NCBI GenBank assembly: GCA_030323885.1
Contig: CM059198.1
Coordinates: forward strand, 10,392,462 to 10,456,461
DNA length: 64,000 bases
Reading direction: 5' to 3'
Source of the DNA: Branchipolynoe longqiensis
Taxonomy: Eukaryota; Annelida; Polychaeta; Phyllodocida; Polynoidae
Shown: one piece after another, positions 53,200 through 63,689 of the stretch
Numbering within the stretch: the first letter of the stretch is position 1
How the letters are laid out: each line of letters begins with the position of its first letter
The notes under the pieces: model-generated
The model's input: only the letters and a program-made list of their open reading frames with translations
Databases searched by the model: none
Told to the model about the DNA's origin: nothing
Translations under genes and position numbers: made by a program

Positions 53200-54660
53200 A
53201 TGTGCATCAAGTGAGCTATTTAGTTTCCCGACGGTGTAGTGCCGCTCATGCTAATATTAGACAGTAATTTTAGTTTGTACGGACAATTCCGCAACATGTG
53301 TGCTTCATTACATAAGCAACACAAAATTGTACGCTTTACCGCTGTGCTACGTCTTCCCTGTCCATAGACATTATTTTTCTGAATCTGCCGATGCGCGTGA
53401 GGCGTGCTAATTGGTAGCGCCTGTGTTTCGCAACGGGCGGAAAATTCTTAGTGACCCCCTGCTGTTGCGTTGGCAGTGCATGCTTCGCAGTGTGCTGTGC
53501 CACTGAAGTGAGACCAATCAAATCCACATTCTCTACCACCACTGGCTGCTCTATCCGGACGCATGCAAATCCAACATGTGTGCCGCGGTTGTAAGAATGG
53601 ACATTACCCTGCTCTGCAGCGTTCACACTATTTAATGCCGAATTTTCAGAAATTCCACTGCTCAGTGATAAATCAGTTATATACTTCCTCAGAGATTTCA
53701 TCTCACCCTGTAGCAATTTCATTACCTGAATATCTGTGCTTTTTAGAGCCTTCCAAAGCAGAAGATGAACCAGAAAAGTCTAATGCTGTACTATCCAAAC
53801 TATCAATCTTTTCACAAATTGTTAATCTTCGATTACGTGCTCTAGCATGCCTATGCTGTCTACTTACAGACCCATCACTCAGTATTGCCATAGCAAAAGC
53901 ATCTTCTAGAGTTTTTGGTTGGTTAGTCCCGACGTACCACATAGTATTGTCGTCTAATAATGAATCTAGAAATCTCGACAGTACGATCCCGAATGTATCA
54001 GTGCCCAACACTGCATTCGTCAAATCCCTTAGCTGCCGCTGTTTTAAAGTGCTGACAGTATGCTGCAACCATCCCACCCTCTTCCTGTTTCATAGATAGA
54101 ACAATTCCCTTTAAATGTGAACGTTCATCAGCAGTTAATAGAGTATAAGCAATAATTTCCTTAATTTGCTTTGCGTTTTCATGCTGAAATGCAGTGAACG
54201 GTACCTCATGCAAAGTACCTGTCACATTAGATAAAGCAAACCGAATAATATCAAGGTCAGAAACCCCAGAAAGAGTACTCGATCAAATCCATCCAGTTGC
54301 GTAGAGCACCTCTATCCGACCCGTCTAGTAAGGGTACAGATTTCCCATATGCTTTCAATGACCGACAATGTATCTCCCTCTGTCTCACCTCCATCTGTAA
54401 TAATTCTCGTGCCTCTCTGCGCTCTTCCCTCTGCTCTCTCGTCTCTGTCCTGTCCCTAATCTGCTCTAACCTCCCCTCTTGCACTTCCTTAAGAGTACCT
54501 AATTTTAAAGCCATAAACTTCGCCCATGCTTCTCCCTCCTGCGTTTCACTCGAAAAGTTGCCCAAGGTACACTCACCTTTAAACCAGTGGGTAAAGTCAC
54601 CACGTAAGGAATCCTCCCTCAAACATGTGAGTGGCATCTTCAATGTGCTATTGTATGCGG
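53200..54660 (-). pseudogene. Gypsy copy 2 gag
   Basis: Minus-strand frames: 54257-54643 (GDFTHWFKGECTLGNFSSET, then a run of RDRTETREQREERREARELL forming a charged helix), 53998-54225 (capsid-like HEVPFTAFQHENAKQIKEII), 53703-54077 (LSRFLDSLLDDNTMWYVGTN), 53336-53722 (basic tail), and a zinc-knuckle-like CCLCNEAHMLR reading near 53310-53285. Colinear with copy 1 but with different frameshifts, so the two copies decayed independently after insertion. Confidence 0.8.
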
Positions 54661-55115
54661 TGGTAGAAATAGAATCGCAGAATTGAAATCAAATATAGAT
54701 TCGTCTGTAAGTAGAAAGAGTGGAGAAAAAGTTTTGTAGTGTATTACTATGCCCCCCCCCCCCTCTTTGATAAGGTTAAAGTAGCCGAAAGTAGTGCCCC
54801 CTTAATAAAAAAAAATTATTCTATAACGGCAAATTACAGAAATACCGTCAGATCAGAGAAAGCCTAGCATACCTTCCAAAATATCGAAACTGCCGCAAAA
54901 AGTCGCCGACAACTCAATTTAAAATAATTGATTTGAACCCTCACACAGTCAAAGAAACAAGAAAAAGCACTACTTACACAACACACCACCCGAACACCTC
55001 CACCAGCTGCTCTATTTCAAGTCAAACAACCAGTTTTGTCGGGTTGCGTGTTCGAGTCTGTGGCTATGTAGGTAGGCTAAGGTGAAAAACAATACAGATG
55101 GAGAGAAAGAGAGAA
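54661..55115 (-). other. Gypsy leader and LTR-like region
   Basis: Matches 21115-21620 of copy 1 (aaagttttgtagtgtattac; gtgttcgagtctgtggctat; aatacagatggagag). It lies upstream of gag on the minus strand, so it is leader or 5' LTR sequence. The tract ccccccccccc near 54753 is variable. Confidence 0.6.
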
Positions 55116-55117
55116 AG

Positions 55118-55730
55118 TCTGGTAGTCTCAATGACCTGGAATACTCTTTCTTCTGGAGTGGCAAACCCGAAGGAGAGAGAAGGGAGGCCGGAGTGGGCTT
55201 TGCCATCAAAAAGGACATCGTCACAAAGCTGACAGAAATGCCACAGCCAGTAAGTGACAGAATCATGATGATGAGACTACCTTGGAGCAAGGACAACTTT
55301 GCTACAATTATCAGTGTGTACACCCCAACAATGACAAACCCAGATGATAACAAACCCAGATGATAACAAGGAGGCCTACAACCAGCTGGCAAGTACGCTC
55401 AGTGACATCCCTCGCACTGATAAGCTACTGCTGATAGGAGACTTCAATGCAAGGATAGGAAGAGACAATGAAAAGTGGCCCTTGGTCATGGGCCAACATG
55501 GAATCGGGAAATGCAACTCCAATGGCGAGCTCCTACTGGCTTTGTGCTCTGAGTTTGAACTGATAGTGACAAACACCATGTTCAAGCAGAAGGATGAACG
55601 CAAGACAACTTGGATGCATCCTCATTCCAGAAACTGGCATATGATCGACTTCATCCTCACAAGGTGCCAGGATAAGATGGACATCCACAGTACTCGAGCC
55701 ATGCGTGGAGCTACCTCCTGGACCGGCTAA
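55118..55730 (+). pseudogene. RTE-like LINE endonuclease (EEP) part
   Basis: Frame 55082-55363 has GSLNDLEYSFFWSGKPEGER, GVGFAIKKDIVTKL and IISVYTPTMTNPDDN. A tandem duplication of acaaacccagatgata (55335-55368) shifts frame. 55344-55730 then gives DKLLLIGDFNARIGRDNEKW (GDFNAR motif), GQHGIGKCNSNGELLL, LIVTNTMFKQKDERKTTW and HMIDFILTRCQD. The SDH motif expected after this is missing, so a deletion probably lies near 55725. Confidence 0.87.
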
Positions 55731-55849
55731 GGTCAAAAGTGGCATTCAGAATACGACAAAAGCACAACAGGTAAGGGACAAATAAACCGACAAAGCTCAA
55801 CACAGCAAAATTAAGTACCATCAGTCACAGGGAGAGCTTCGAGCGGCAG

Positions 55850-57961
55850 ATGGACAGCGCTCTCGCACAATGGGAGAAGGAAAGCCCAACACCAGACGAG
55901 GAATGGGCAGCTTTGCAGCAGGTTGTATACAACACAGCTAAAACATATCTCGGCAAGCCAGACAGAAAACATCAGGACTGGTTCGACCCCAACAATCAGG
56001 AGCTACAGAATCTTATGAGCAGAAGAAACCAAGCCCACCAGAGAGTGTTGCAGACCAGGAACACTAGATCCACCACTGCAGCATACAAAGATGCCTGCAG
56101 ATTGCTACAAAAATGCACCCGTGCATTGAAGTCAGACTGGTGGGAAATGAAGGCAGAGGAGCTGCAGAGAGCTGCAGACAGAAACAACATGAAGGGCTTC
56201 TACAGTGGACTGAAGGAAGTGTGGGGACCCATGAAGAAGGGACCTGTTCACCTGAAATCAACAGATGGAATGGAGACCTTTTCCGACAGCAAGAGAGTTG
56301 TGGCAAGATGGAGCGAACACTTCCAGAAGCTACTCAACGTCCCTGGTGACATAGATCACGAAGCTCTGAACAACATCCAGCAGCGCATTACCAAAACATG
56401 CCTCGATGAGATTCCAACCATGGATGAGATGGCTAGAGCAATCGCCAGCCTGAAAGATGGCAAAGCACCTGGGGGTGATGGAATTCCTGCCGAGGTATGG
56501 AAGCATGGAGGAGACAATCTGCTCAACAGACTGCACCAACTAATCACCAATGCCTGGGAGGAGGGTTCTGTACCCCAAGCATGGAAGGATGCCAGCATTG
56601 TAACCATCTACAAGAAAGGTGATCGAACAGACTGTGGGAACTATAGAGGAATCTCTCTTCTTTCCATAGCAGGCAAGATCTTCGCCAGGATCCTACTCAA
56701 CAGACTATCTATTCACATAACACCTGATGTAGTTCCGGAGTCACAGTGTGGCTTCAGAGGTAACCGGAGCACCGTGGATATGATATTCTGTCTCCGACAG
56801 CTACAAGAAAAGTGCATTGAGCAGGACCGACCACTGTACATGGTATTTGTCGATTTCACTAAGGCATTTGATACAGTCGGGAGGACCGGGCTATGGCAGC
56901 TACTGAGGAAGTATGGATGCCCAGAGAAGTTCACAACTATGATCGAGGCTCTACATACAGGAATGATGGCGAACGTTAGTGCTGGAGGGGAAGTCTCGGA
57001 ATCGTTCGGGGTTACCAATGGGGTCAAGCAAGGTTGTGTACTGGCCCCCACGCTCTTCTCCATCTTCCTATCAGCAATGCTCGACGAGGCTTTCCGAGAC
57101 ATGGGGGATGGCATCTATATACAGTCCAGACAGAGCGCTGACCTATTCAATGTCGCACACTTCAGAGCGAAGACCAAGACTACTCAGATACTGGTGAGAG
57201 AGCTACTATTCGCAGATGACAGTGCACTGGTTGCCCACTCTGCTGAAGAGACCCAGAAAATAGTGGACGCTTTCTCCGATGCATCAAAGAAGTTTGGCCT
57301 GAAAATTAACATCAAGAAGACGGAGGTGCTGTACCAACCCAACTCTACAAGAACCCGAGAGGAGGAGATCATGGTTGACGGAAACAAGCTGAACTCTGTT
57401 CCGGAATTCACCTATCTCGGAAGCACTATATCAAGTGATGGACGCATTGATGCTGAAATACAGAGGAGGATGGCCAAGGCTAGCGCATCTTTCGGCCGAC
57501 TACGCCAGAGACTCTGGAACAACCACCATGTGTCCATTCGGGTCAAAGGTAAGATCTACCGTGCAATCGTGCTATCCACCCTACTATACGGAGCCGAGGC
57601 CTGGACAGTGTACAGATGACAGGTGAAAAAGCTGCATGCCTTCATGATGCGACATCTGCGTTCAATCATGAGGCTAACCTGGAAGGACAAAGTGACAAAT
57701 AAGGAAATACTCAAACGAACGGGGCTGCCCTCTATGGAAGATCTTCTGATCAAAAAGAATCTCCGGTGGACTGGACACCTCATGAGGATGTCATCAGACA
57801 GGCTACCAAAGCAGATCCTCTATTCTCAACTGTTTTCTGGCTACAGAAAGAGAGGGCACCCTCGTCTCCGGTTCAAGGATACCATTAAGAGAGACATTAA
57901 GACCGACTCATGGACGCAACTCTCACAGCAGAGAGCTAAATGGAGAGCGGCAGTCAAGTAA
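55850..57961 (+). pseudogene. RTE-like LINE reverse transcriptase, one in-frame stop
   Basis: A 589-codon open frame to a TGA at 57617-57619, after which the same frame runs on for 112 codons to 57961, so only one stop breaks it. RT landmarks: GKAPGGDGIPAEVWKHGG (motif 1), DASIVTIYKKGDRTDCGNYR and GISLLSIAGK (motif 2), CGFRGNRSTVDMIFCLRQLQ, VFVDFTKAFDTVGRTGLWQL (motif A), TNGVKQGCVLAPTLFSIFLS (motif B), LLFADDSALVAHSAEE (motif C with FADD). The C-terminal part has LRRWTGHL/GHLMRM and GHPRLRFKD. The TGA could come from a single C-to-T change in an arginine codon. Catalytic aspartates are intact. Confidence 0.9.
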
Positions 57962-58021
57962 TGAAAGCAGTCTTTGTCGCATCGCGACCGACAGCATGAT
58001 GATGATGATGATGATGATGAT

Positions 58022-58168
58022 GGGATATTGGATCATTGTGCTGGCGGTCTGATCTCCCAGTGGGGCAGCACTATAAAGTTGCAATGAATGCACACTGTCA
58101 GAAGTCGGTACCCATCCTGATATGACCTTAGATGTTGCCAGGCCTTAAAATTCCAATAAACAAACAAA
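58022..58168 (+). mobile_element. SINE-A 3' half beside the RTE tail
   Basis: Begins in the SINE body (gggatattggatcattgtgc) directly after the (ATG)n tail and ends aataaacaaac. The tail stem is damaged on the right (aggcct). The LINE may have landed inside a SINE; the SINE head is not on the other side. Confidence 0.75.
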
Positions 58169-58194
58169 AACAGGACATTAGAAGGCTATAACAT

Positions 58195-59040
58195 AGATAG
58201 TAAGACGTTAGGTTACTTCCAAAGTACATGGAGACCATCGACATGGAAAGATTACATCACACACATTAATAGATAGGCCTTATGAGAGGAGTTAGTGTCT
58301 TAGATCCAAAAATGGCAGAACTATTAAAATATTTAAGGCTGTACTTTGAAACAGGTGTAGGATAGGGAGCAATAAACATGACCAGGTGTGCACTAAACGT
58401 CATATTACCAAGAAAGAATGGTACTACAATTGGTGAGCACTGTTTTGTAAGAGTTGTCACGAAAAAAGCCCACCACAACCTAGATATGATAGTTACTGGA
58501 GTGTTGAAGTGATATAAGTCTAAAATTGTTATGCAAATCAACACAACCACTGCTGTTGGTATCTTCAGAGGGGCCAAACGATATTAGGCCTGTCAGTGGA
58601 ACGAATGTGAATAGAAAATAAGGCTATATAGTATTTAAAATGAAAACACTGTTGAAACATAACCAGTTAGGACAACCACTGGACTAAGAGGTTCCATACA
58701 TATGCAGAAGATAGGAGAATATGTGTAGTAAGACCTCTACATAAATATTTAGTTAGAACTGCAACGATAAGAAAAGAATGAAAAGAACTATTGATCTCAT
58801 ATATCGGGCCGCGCGGACCAATAAGCCGAGCAACATTAGCGAGGTGGACACTAGGAGCAATGCATTCGACAAGAAGTGATAGCACAAAATATAAAGGTCA
58901 TAGCACGAGATGAGCATCCTCAGCCAAAGCCTTAGGAGCAAGCTTAAATGCGATTAAGAGGACTGCATCCTGGAGAAACAGTAAGAGTTTTGCCATGTAT
59001 TATCATAAATCCATAGAAGATCCAGGATAAATACAGAGAT
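58195..59040 (+). pseudogene. DIRS-type tyrosine recombinase remnant
   Basis: Reading through stops: FQSTWRPSTWKDYITHINR near 58218-58275 (the SAM-like domain start typical of DIRS recombinases); the middle third is decayed. From about 58705: RRICVVRPLHKYLVRTATIR, then ISYIGPRGPISRATLARWTL, KYKGHSTR at 58893-58920 (HxxR box), ASSAKALGASLNAIKRTASW and RNSKSFAMYYHKSIEDP (catalytic tyrosine in YY). The motif order is textbook for DIRS/Ngaro. No intact frame; the associated RT is not adjacent, although a DIRS-type RT lies at 28.9-29.6 kb. Confidence 0.85.
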
Positions 59041-59328
59041 TGTTATTAAGAAATAATAGAAGAAAATAAGCACCTAAATAAGTTATATCTGTTGAGAAAA
59101 GTAAAAAAGATTCCAGTTGAAAAGAATAAAGCTACAGGCACACAAACTAAAGAGAACAAGTCTAGAATGCCAATTCGTTCCTTTAAAACTGTTAAAGCAA
59201 TGTCTAATGTTGAAAGACAAGAAATTAATTTGTTGACAGAGAGAAGAAGGAAAGGGAGGAAGTAATGGAGGAGTGAGTCGGACAATAAAAGACCATGCTA
59301 CAAAGACTCTCCCCGGATACTTAATCTT
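59041..59328 (+). repeat. sequence duplicated at 60.6-60.86 kb
   Basis: Downstream of the recombinase remnant. aatgtctaatgttgaaagac, acagagaga-aagaagga and accatgctacaaagactc recur at 60730-60870, so the 60.6-61.2 kb region is a second copy of this recombinase-tail plus inverted-repeat unit. Confidence 0.7.
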
Positions 59329-59735
59329 CTTACTTCAACTTCCAAATACCGGTATTTGGAAGTTGAAGTAAGAACATTTTTAGTCAAACTAGACTTACTT
59401 GTAAGTTGAAGTATTGGTAAGATTCTTACTAATCTGTGAATACGAAGGTAAGGATCAGGGGCCCGCCCTCCCACACCTAATAAGTACAAAACTAAAATAT
59501 TAAAACTCTAAGTATAAAATATAAAATCAGAAACCGGTTTGGGTTAGGGTAGGTTTGCTTATGGTTTAATTAGTAAGATAGTAGGTTTTTATTCCCCTCC
59601 AACTTTGAATACTGAGGTTACTTCCAGCCCTGCGTGAGCTTGTCCTCTCCTCATCCTTACCTTCCTATTCGTAGATTCGTAAGAATCTTAGTAATACTTC
59701 AACTTAAAAGTAAGTCTAGTTTTATTAAACTAATA
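59329..59735. mobile_element. inverted-repeat element D, copy 1
   Basis: The inverted repeats (about 59385-59455 against 59660-59730) include actagacttacttgtaagtt, gattcttac and cgaaggtaagga and their reverse complements. At the left edge is a palindrome (59336-59385, arms cttacttcaacttccaaata). The middle contains ttgaatactgaggttacttc. It may be the terminal repeat region of the DIRS-type element, since it directly follows its recombinase. Confidence 0.7.
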
Positions 59736-59791
59736 CTACTTTCAATATTTTTAATTAATGTTGATAATAAAATGTTTGGTTTCACTTTCAG

Positions 59792-59906
59792 AGAAGTTAT
59801 TGAACGAAAACCAGAGGAGTTCAAAATCAGCTGTCTGCGAGACATTTCTGCACTCTTCCCTTCCAACAAAAATCCCTTCTATGCTGGATTCGGCAACAAA
59901 ATCAAT
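59792..59906 (+). CDS. lpin: lipin exon, [11 protein letters not shown] segment (last in window)
   Basis: A 115-base exon between ttcactttcag and GTAAGC at 59907. It completes the split arginine and encodes [20 protein letters not shown], then [18 protein letters not shown], matching the lipin 'REVIEKKPEKFK..CL.DI..LF-P....FYA.FGNR' region at the end of the catalytic domain. It ends on a codon boundary. The next exon expected (a DV-Y--VG--..IF-INP-G segment) was not found before 64000, so the gene continues beyond the window. Confidence 0.95.
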
Positions 59907-60599
59907 GTAAGCTGTAGATTCTATGCATTAAAAATGTATTACCTATGTGCGAAAATGATGTTTTAACTCATATGTGAAAAGAGAATACTTTGGAATTACA
60001 TTGAAAAGCATCCGTATTAGACTTTGCCCAAGGCGGTAGAGTATGTGTGAGATGTATCAGAGATCATCCTCGTCGCTTTTCCACACGACGCTGTTCGGTA
60101 TTTGTATTATATTATCATGCACATACTAGCTGTGTCATTCTTAGTGTATAGCTATATGTAGCCTCTACCGTTGTTTACTTTTATTTACTGGTGTTACCGG
60201 CAGAATCGGTAGAGCGCAGGCTTCCTGTGCGGAAGGTCGGGAGTTTGAATCACACTAAGTTAATATTCCTAATATTCACTGTTAATTTACTCAATCCGGT
60301 CCCAACTAAATGTCCTAGGAATATCCTGTAAATTAGAGATCATTTTTGGCTTTCTAGTGATGTATTCCAATATGAAAACATCCCAAAACTCAGTGTGCCA
60401 TAACCATATTTTTGAACCTGCTAACTAATCCTATATAAAATTCGACCTTGGAAATTGAACCGGATCTCGAATGAAGTATTTAACCACCATAGTCCGATCG
60501 AGGTAAGCTCTCCAACCTGGTTATCATGAGTCTATTGACCCAGGAGAAGTGCAGAGGCAGCTTTAAAAAAGAATAGAAAGTAATACAAAAATCGTTAAA
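59907..60599. other. lipin intron, mostly unassigned
   Basis: Nothing but a SINE-A head near 60195. The flanking DNA is AT-rich. Confidence 0.5.
60190..60258 (+). mobile_element. SINE-A head-only fragment
   Basis: ggtgttaccggcagaatcgg, tagagcgcaggcttcctgtg and gggagtttgaatcac resemble the head at 37895 (cggtgg-tgaatcggtagagc). The body and tail are absent. Confidence 0.65.
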
Positions 60600-61240
60600 A
60601 TTAATGCATTTGAGAAATTAATACCGGTTGGATGTAATAAGAAAATTACGGTTGATGAAAATAAAGCCATAGACTCAGAACTGAAAAAAAAGTATGCCTA
60701 TGACAAAAACGATTAAATACTGATGTTGAAATAATGTCTAATCTTGAAATAATGTCTAATGTCGAAAGACCAAGATTTCACAGAGAGACAAGAAAAAGAA
60801 GGAAAGGAATGAAGTAACTAAAGAATGGAATCGGGCAATAATAAACCATGTTACAAAGACTCCTCGGATACTTAACTTCTGGTATTCGGAAGATCAAGTG
60901 GGAAAAATTAGTGAAACTAGACTTACTTGTTTTACTAAGATTCTTACTAATCTACAATTACGAAGGTAAGGTTCAGGGGACCACCCTCGCACACCTAAAA
61001 ATAGAAAAATTAATTGTTAAACTTGAGTATAAACAAAAACATCAGAAACAGGTTTGGGATAGGGTAGGTTTGCTGATAGATTAGTTAGTATGTTTTTTAT
61101 TCCCCTACAACTTTGAATACTGAGGCTACTTCCGGTCCTGCGCAAGCTTGTCCTCTCAGCTGATCCTTACCTTTGTATTCGTAGATTTATAAGAATCTTA
61201 GTAATACTTCAACTTACAAGTAAGTCTATTTTAACCGTTT
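60600..61240. mobile_element. second copy of recombinase-tail plus element D
   Basis: 60600-60860 parallels 59041-59328. 60870-61240 parallels 59329-59735, with the inverted arms at about 60920-60970 and 61170-61225 (actagacttacttg; agattcttactaatct; attacgaaggtaag). It is more diverged than copy 1 and lacks the left palindrome. Confidence 0.65.
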
Positions 61241-61679
61241 ACAAATGACATTCTCAAATATAATATTTGAAAACCAAATGCATTGAAGTTAGTCCGAAAA
61301 ACATGTGTAGCTAACCATGATGGGGTAACACTGGAATATTCCCATTGAACTGAGAGTGACGTACTACTTGTCAACTCCAACTGACCATGTCCGGCATTAA
61401 AACTTATTACAATTTTACCTAAATGAATGCAGAAAATAACTTATGCCCACATTCTAAATGCCACATAAATACATTGATCCATCTAATATTACCTAGTGGT
61501 AATCCAATGCACTATACACAGTAAATCGTTATTTGATCGCTATTGTTACTTGATATACCATTTTTTAGTAAATAATTCTTATTTTGAAAAATAGCTGTAA
61601 GACCACTGCTTCTGTGCCGATGAATGAACTTATTAAGCAGAATAAACCAAATTTACAACAACAAAAATAGTGGAAAAGA
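61241..61679. other. intron sequence with a shared repeat end
   Basis: 61566-61660 resembles 3560-3650. Otherwise nothing is recognised. Confidence 0.4.
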
Positions 61680-62060
61680 AGCATGTTGTAGAGTTGGTAC
61701 ACGGATCTGTGGCTGTGCAAGTAGGCTGTAGGGAAATAGAATACAAACAAGAAGAAAGAGAAAGTAAGAGAGTATGGGAAGGCAAGCCTTCTATCTTTAT
61801 TTTTATAGTACATAGGTTCCCTGGTAGGGTGTCACACCACCCCGGTCATCCAATAGGAGAACAGCATTTCCAGTCCCCATGGCAACTGGTAGTCTGCCCA
61901 CCACCAGTGCAGTGGCTGCCTGGCCACAACCAACATTGATCTCGCTGCTCCTCACAGCCTGATTGTGTTGACCCCTATTCAGGCAGAAGGGCCAGGTCCT
62001 GAGCGCCACTGCACTCAGCCTGCCAGCACTCACTGTGTCATCCACATCACCCAACCAATA
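61680..62060. repeat. LTR-like repeat
   Basis: The left part (ggatctgtggctgtgcaagt; ggctgtagggaaatagaata; gaaagagaaagtaag) resembles the Gypsy leader at 21550-21620. The right part resembles 28080-28260. The order suggests a solo LTR or truncated LTR of a Gypsy relative. Ends were not defined. Confidence 0.45.
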
Positions 62061-62117
62061 CATATACATTCAAGCTCAACTGGCTAGGCATACAAATAAC
62101 ACATCACATAAAAGCAC

Positions 62118-62153
62118 TCCCCCTCCCCCCCCCCCCCCCCCCCCCCCCCCCCC
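62118..62153. repeat. poly(C) tract, more than 30 bases
   Basis: A nearly pure C run follows ctcccccc. Two other C runs occur at 63505-63519 and 43749-43758. Its length in the assembly may be unreliable. Confidence 0.9.
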
Positions 62154-62854
62154 ACCCTGCCGTATATCAGAATAAGGCCGTCAGTGTGTTGGCCCATGGT
62201 AAAAGGACAAAGAACTGGACAATGATGCTGGGCATGCTTAACGCTGCCAAACTGTGCAGCCAACATAAACAAAGGTATCCTATTACTAAGGATAGTATAT
62301 ATATGAAGATGAACCTGAACAAAACGAGCATCTGTGGGGCAGGACCTACCAGAACAAAACAAACCTACTTTGTACAGACAACCGTATGGTTACGCACCGG
62401 ATTGTAGAGGAAGGAGGCAACAACCAATGCACAGACATACAGCAAGCGCCACAGAAGTTTGAGAGGATTCAACCAGGCATCCCAATTACTCGAGTCTACC
62501 ACGCCAGGGTGCATAGTAACGGCCACCTCCACAACAACCGAAACCATAAATGTTCACAAGTTGTACTCATTAATCATTTGTTGTGGCATAGAAGGGAATA
62601 TTAAATGATTAATGAGGACACCAGTTAACTGTTAATAATGTTTCCCTCTTCCTCCACCCCAAATAAATCAATAATTAATCCAAGAAATAAAAATCCAACA
62701 GATGGAATCGCAGTCTTTTTTTTTTTCGTTATTCACCCATAACAGTCAAAAGAATTTTTGTTTTTTTTAACTATCCATAGATTTGTTTGTCACCACACTC
62801 AACTCATGTCATTGCACTAGAATAGTTCCTCTGCACCCCCTAGCAGATCATAAA
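62154..62854. other. unassigned sequence
   Basis: No gene supported. Short frames at 62186-62407 and 62386-62604 have no motif I recognise. A T-run at 62716-62729. Confidence 0.4.
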
Positions 62855-63046
62855 AGGCGACAAACTGGTGTGCTCAGTGTCAGGATAATGTGACTGAGGG
62901 GGATACCAGGTCATGGTGCCGGCGGCCTGGTTTCCCAGTGGGACAGCACTATAAAGTCGCCATGAGTGCGCACTGTCACAAGTCAGTACCCGTCCTGATA
63001 TGACCTTAGATATTGCTAGGACGTAAAACAACAACTAAAAGGCGAC
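62855..63046 (+). mobile_element. SINE-A 3' half, well preserved
   Basis: From ggcgacaaactggtgtgctc through gtcgccatgagtgcgcactg to the tail, with stem CGTCCT (62991-62996) and AGGACG (63018-63023). The head is replaced by unrelated DNA; ggcgacaaa occurs at both edges (62857 and 63040), a likely target duplication. Confidence 0.85.
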
Positions 63047-63689
63047 AAATGAGGCGACTCGTTTGCCCTGAGTCATGGCTCATGTTGGTGGAGGAAGGGA
63101 TCCTGGTGTATGAGGACTGAAAGGGGCCAAGACTCCTTGTGTACCAACACTGCACTTTGGCCCCGACCTCATCTAGATGAGAGGTTGGACTGGCCCATTC
63201 CGATCAATCAGCTGGTCATGCCAAGCCCTAGGTAGATTAATGGAGAATGAATATATCATATTATACACCAACTGTATTCATCTTTATATATATCACTCAT
63301 ATCAGGTCATTCTTCACTTCCTAGAAGACGGTGACTAGGGTCAATCTAGTACTGATTAGTGCTTTTTTGCCACCATATTATCCTCGTATCCCTGGTGTAT
63401 ATCTGTTGGTTACTGCAGCACTACACACCCCAGTTTTTAGGGCTCCATGGTGGCTGGGGAGCGAGGATGACAAAACTTAAAAAACAAACTATGGCTACAC
63501 AAACCCCCCCCCCCCCCCCAATTGAAAGACAACTTCGGACTCAAATTCGGACTCATGTCCGAATGCTGATGATTGGCCACGTTCCATTATGATCGTATCA
63601 ATAAGTGACGAGGCATGCGCACGCTGTTGGGCAAAGTGTCGACAATGATCAGGAGAATCAAACGAAGGGGAGGTGATTCTTCTATAGTC
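63047..63689. other. intron sequence, nothing recognised
   Basis: A poly(C) run near 63505-63519 and a small inverted repeat (ttcggactc-type, 63533-63560). No gene supported. Confidence 0.4.

Larger units (their letters stand above)
47329..55115 (-). mobile_element. Ty3/Gypsy retrotransposon copy 2, interrupted
   Basis: Minus strand, in element order: gag (54660-53200), protease (about 53185-53090), RT (52680-52086 then 49429-49050), RNase H (48990-48730), integrase (48711-47740) and C-terminal domain (47613-47329). It is interrupted in the RT by the GC-rich YR element (49430-52079) and by a LINE 3' end (52195-52350). Its 5' side is cut by the RTE-like LINE at 55116. Copy 1 at 18.6-21.6 kb is colinear with the right half. 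The insertions date after this element. Confidence 0.9.
55116..58021 (+). mobile_element. RTE-like LINE, 5'-truncated, nearly intact
   Basis: Starts within the endonuclease domain (truncated at the 5' side) at the edge of Gypsy copy 2 and ends in an (ATG)n run (57994-58021), the kind of short simple-repeat tail seen in RTE-type LINEs. The frames carry few lesions: one 17-base tandem duplication, a small deletion after the endonuclease and one stop near the end. Confidence 0.85.

Noticed and set aside
62084..62362. Minus-strand ORF with a glycine run
   Set aside because: The glycines come from the poly(C) tract; no other coding sign.
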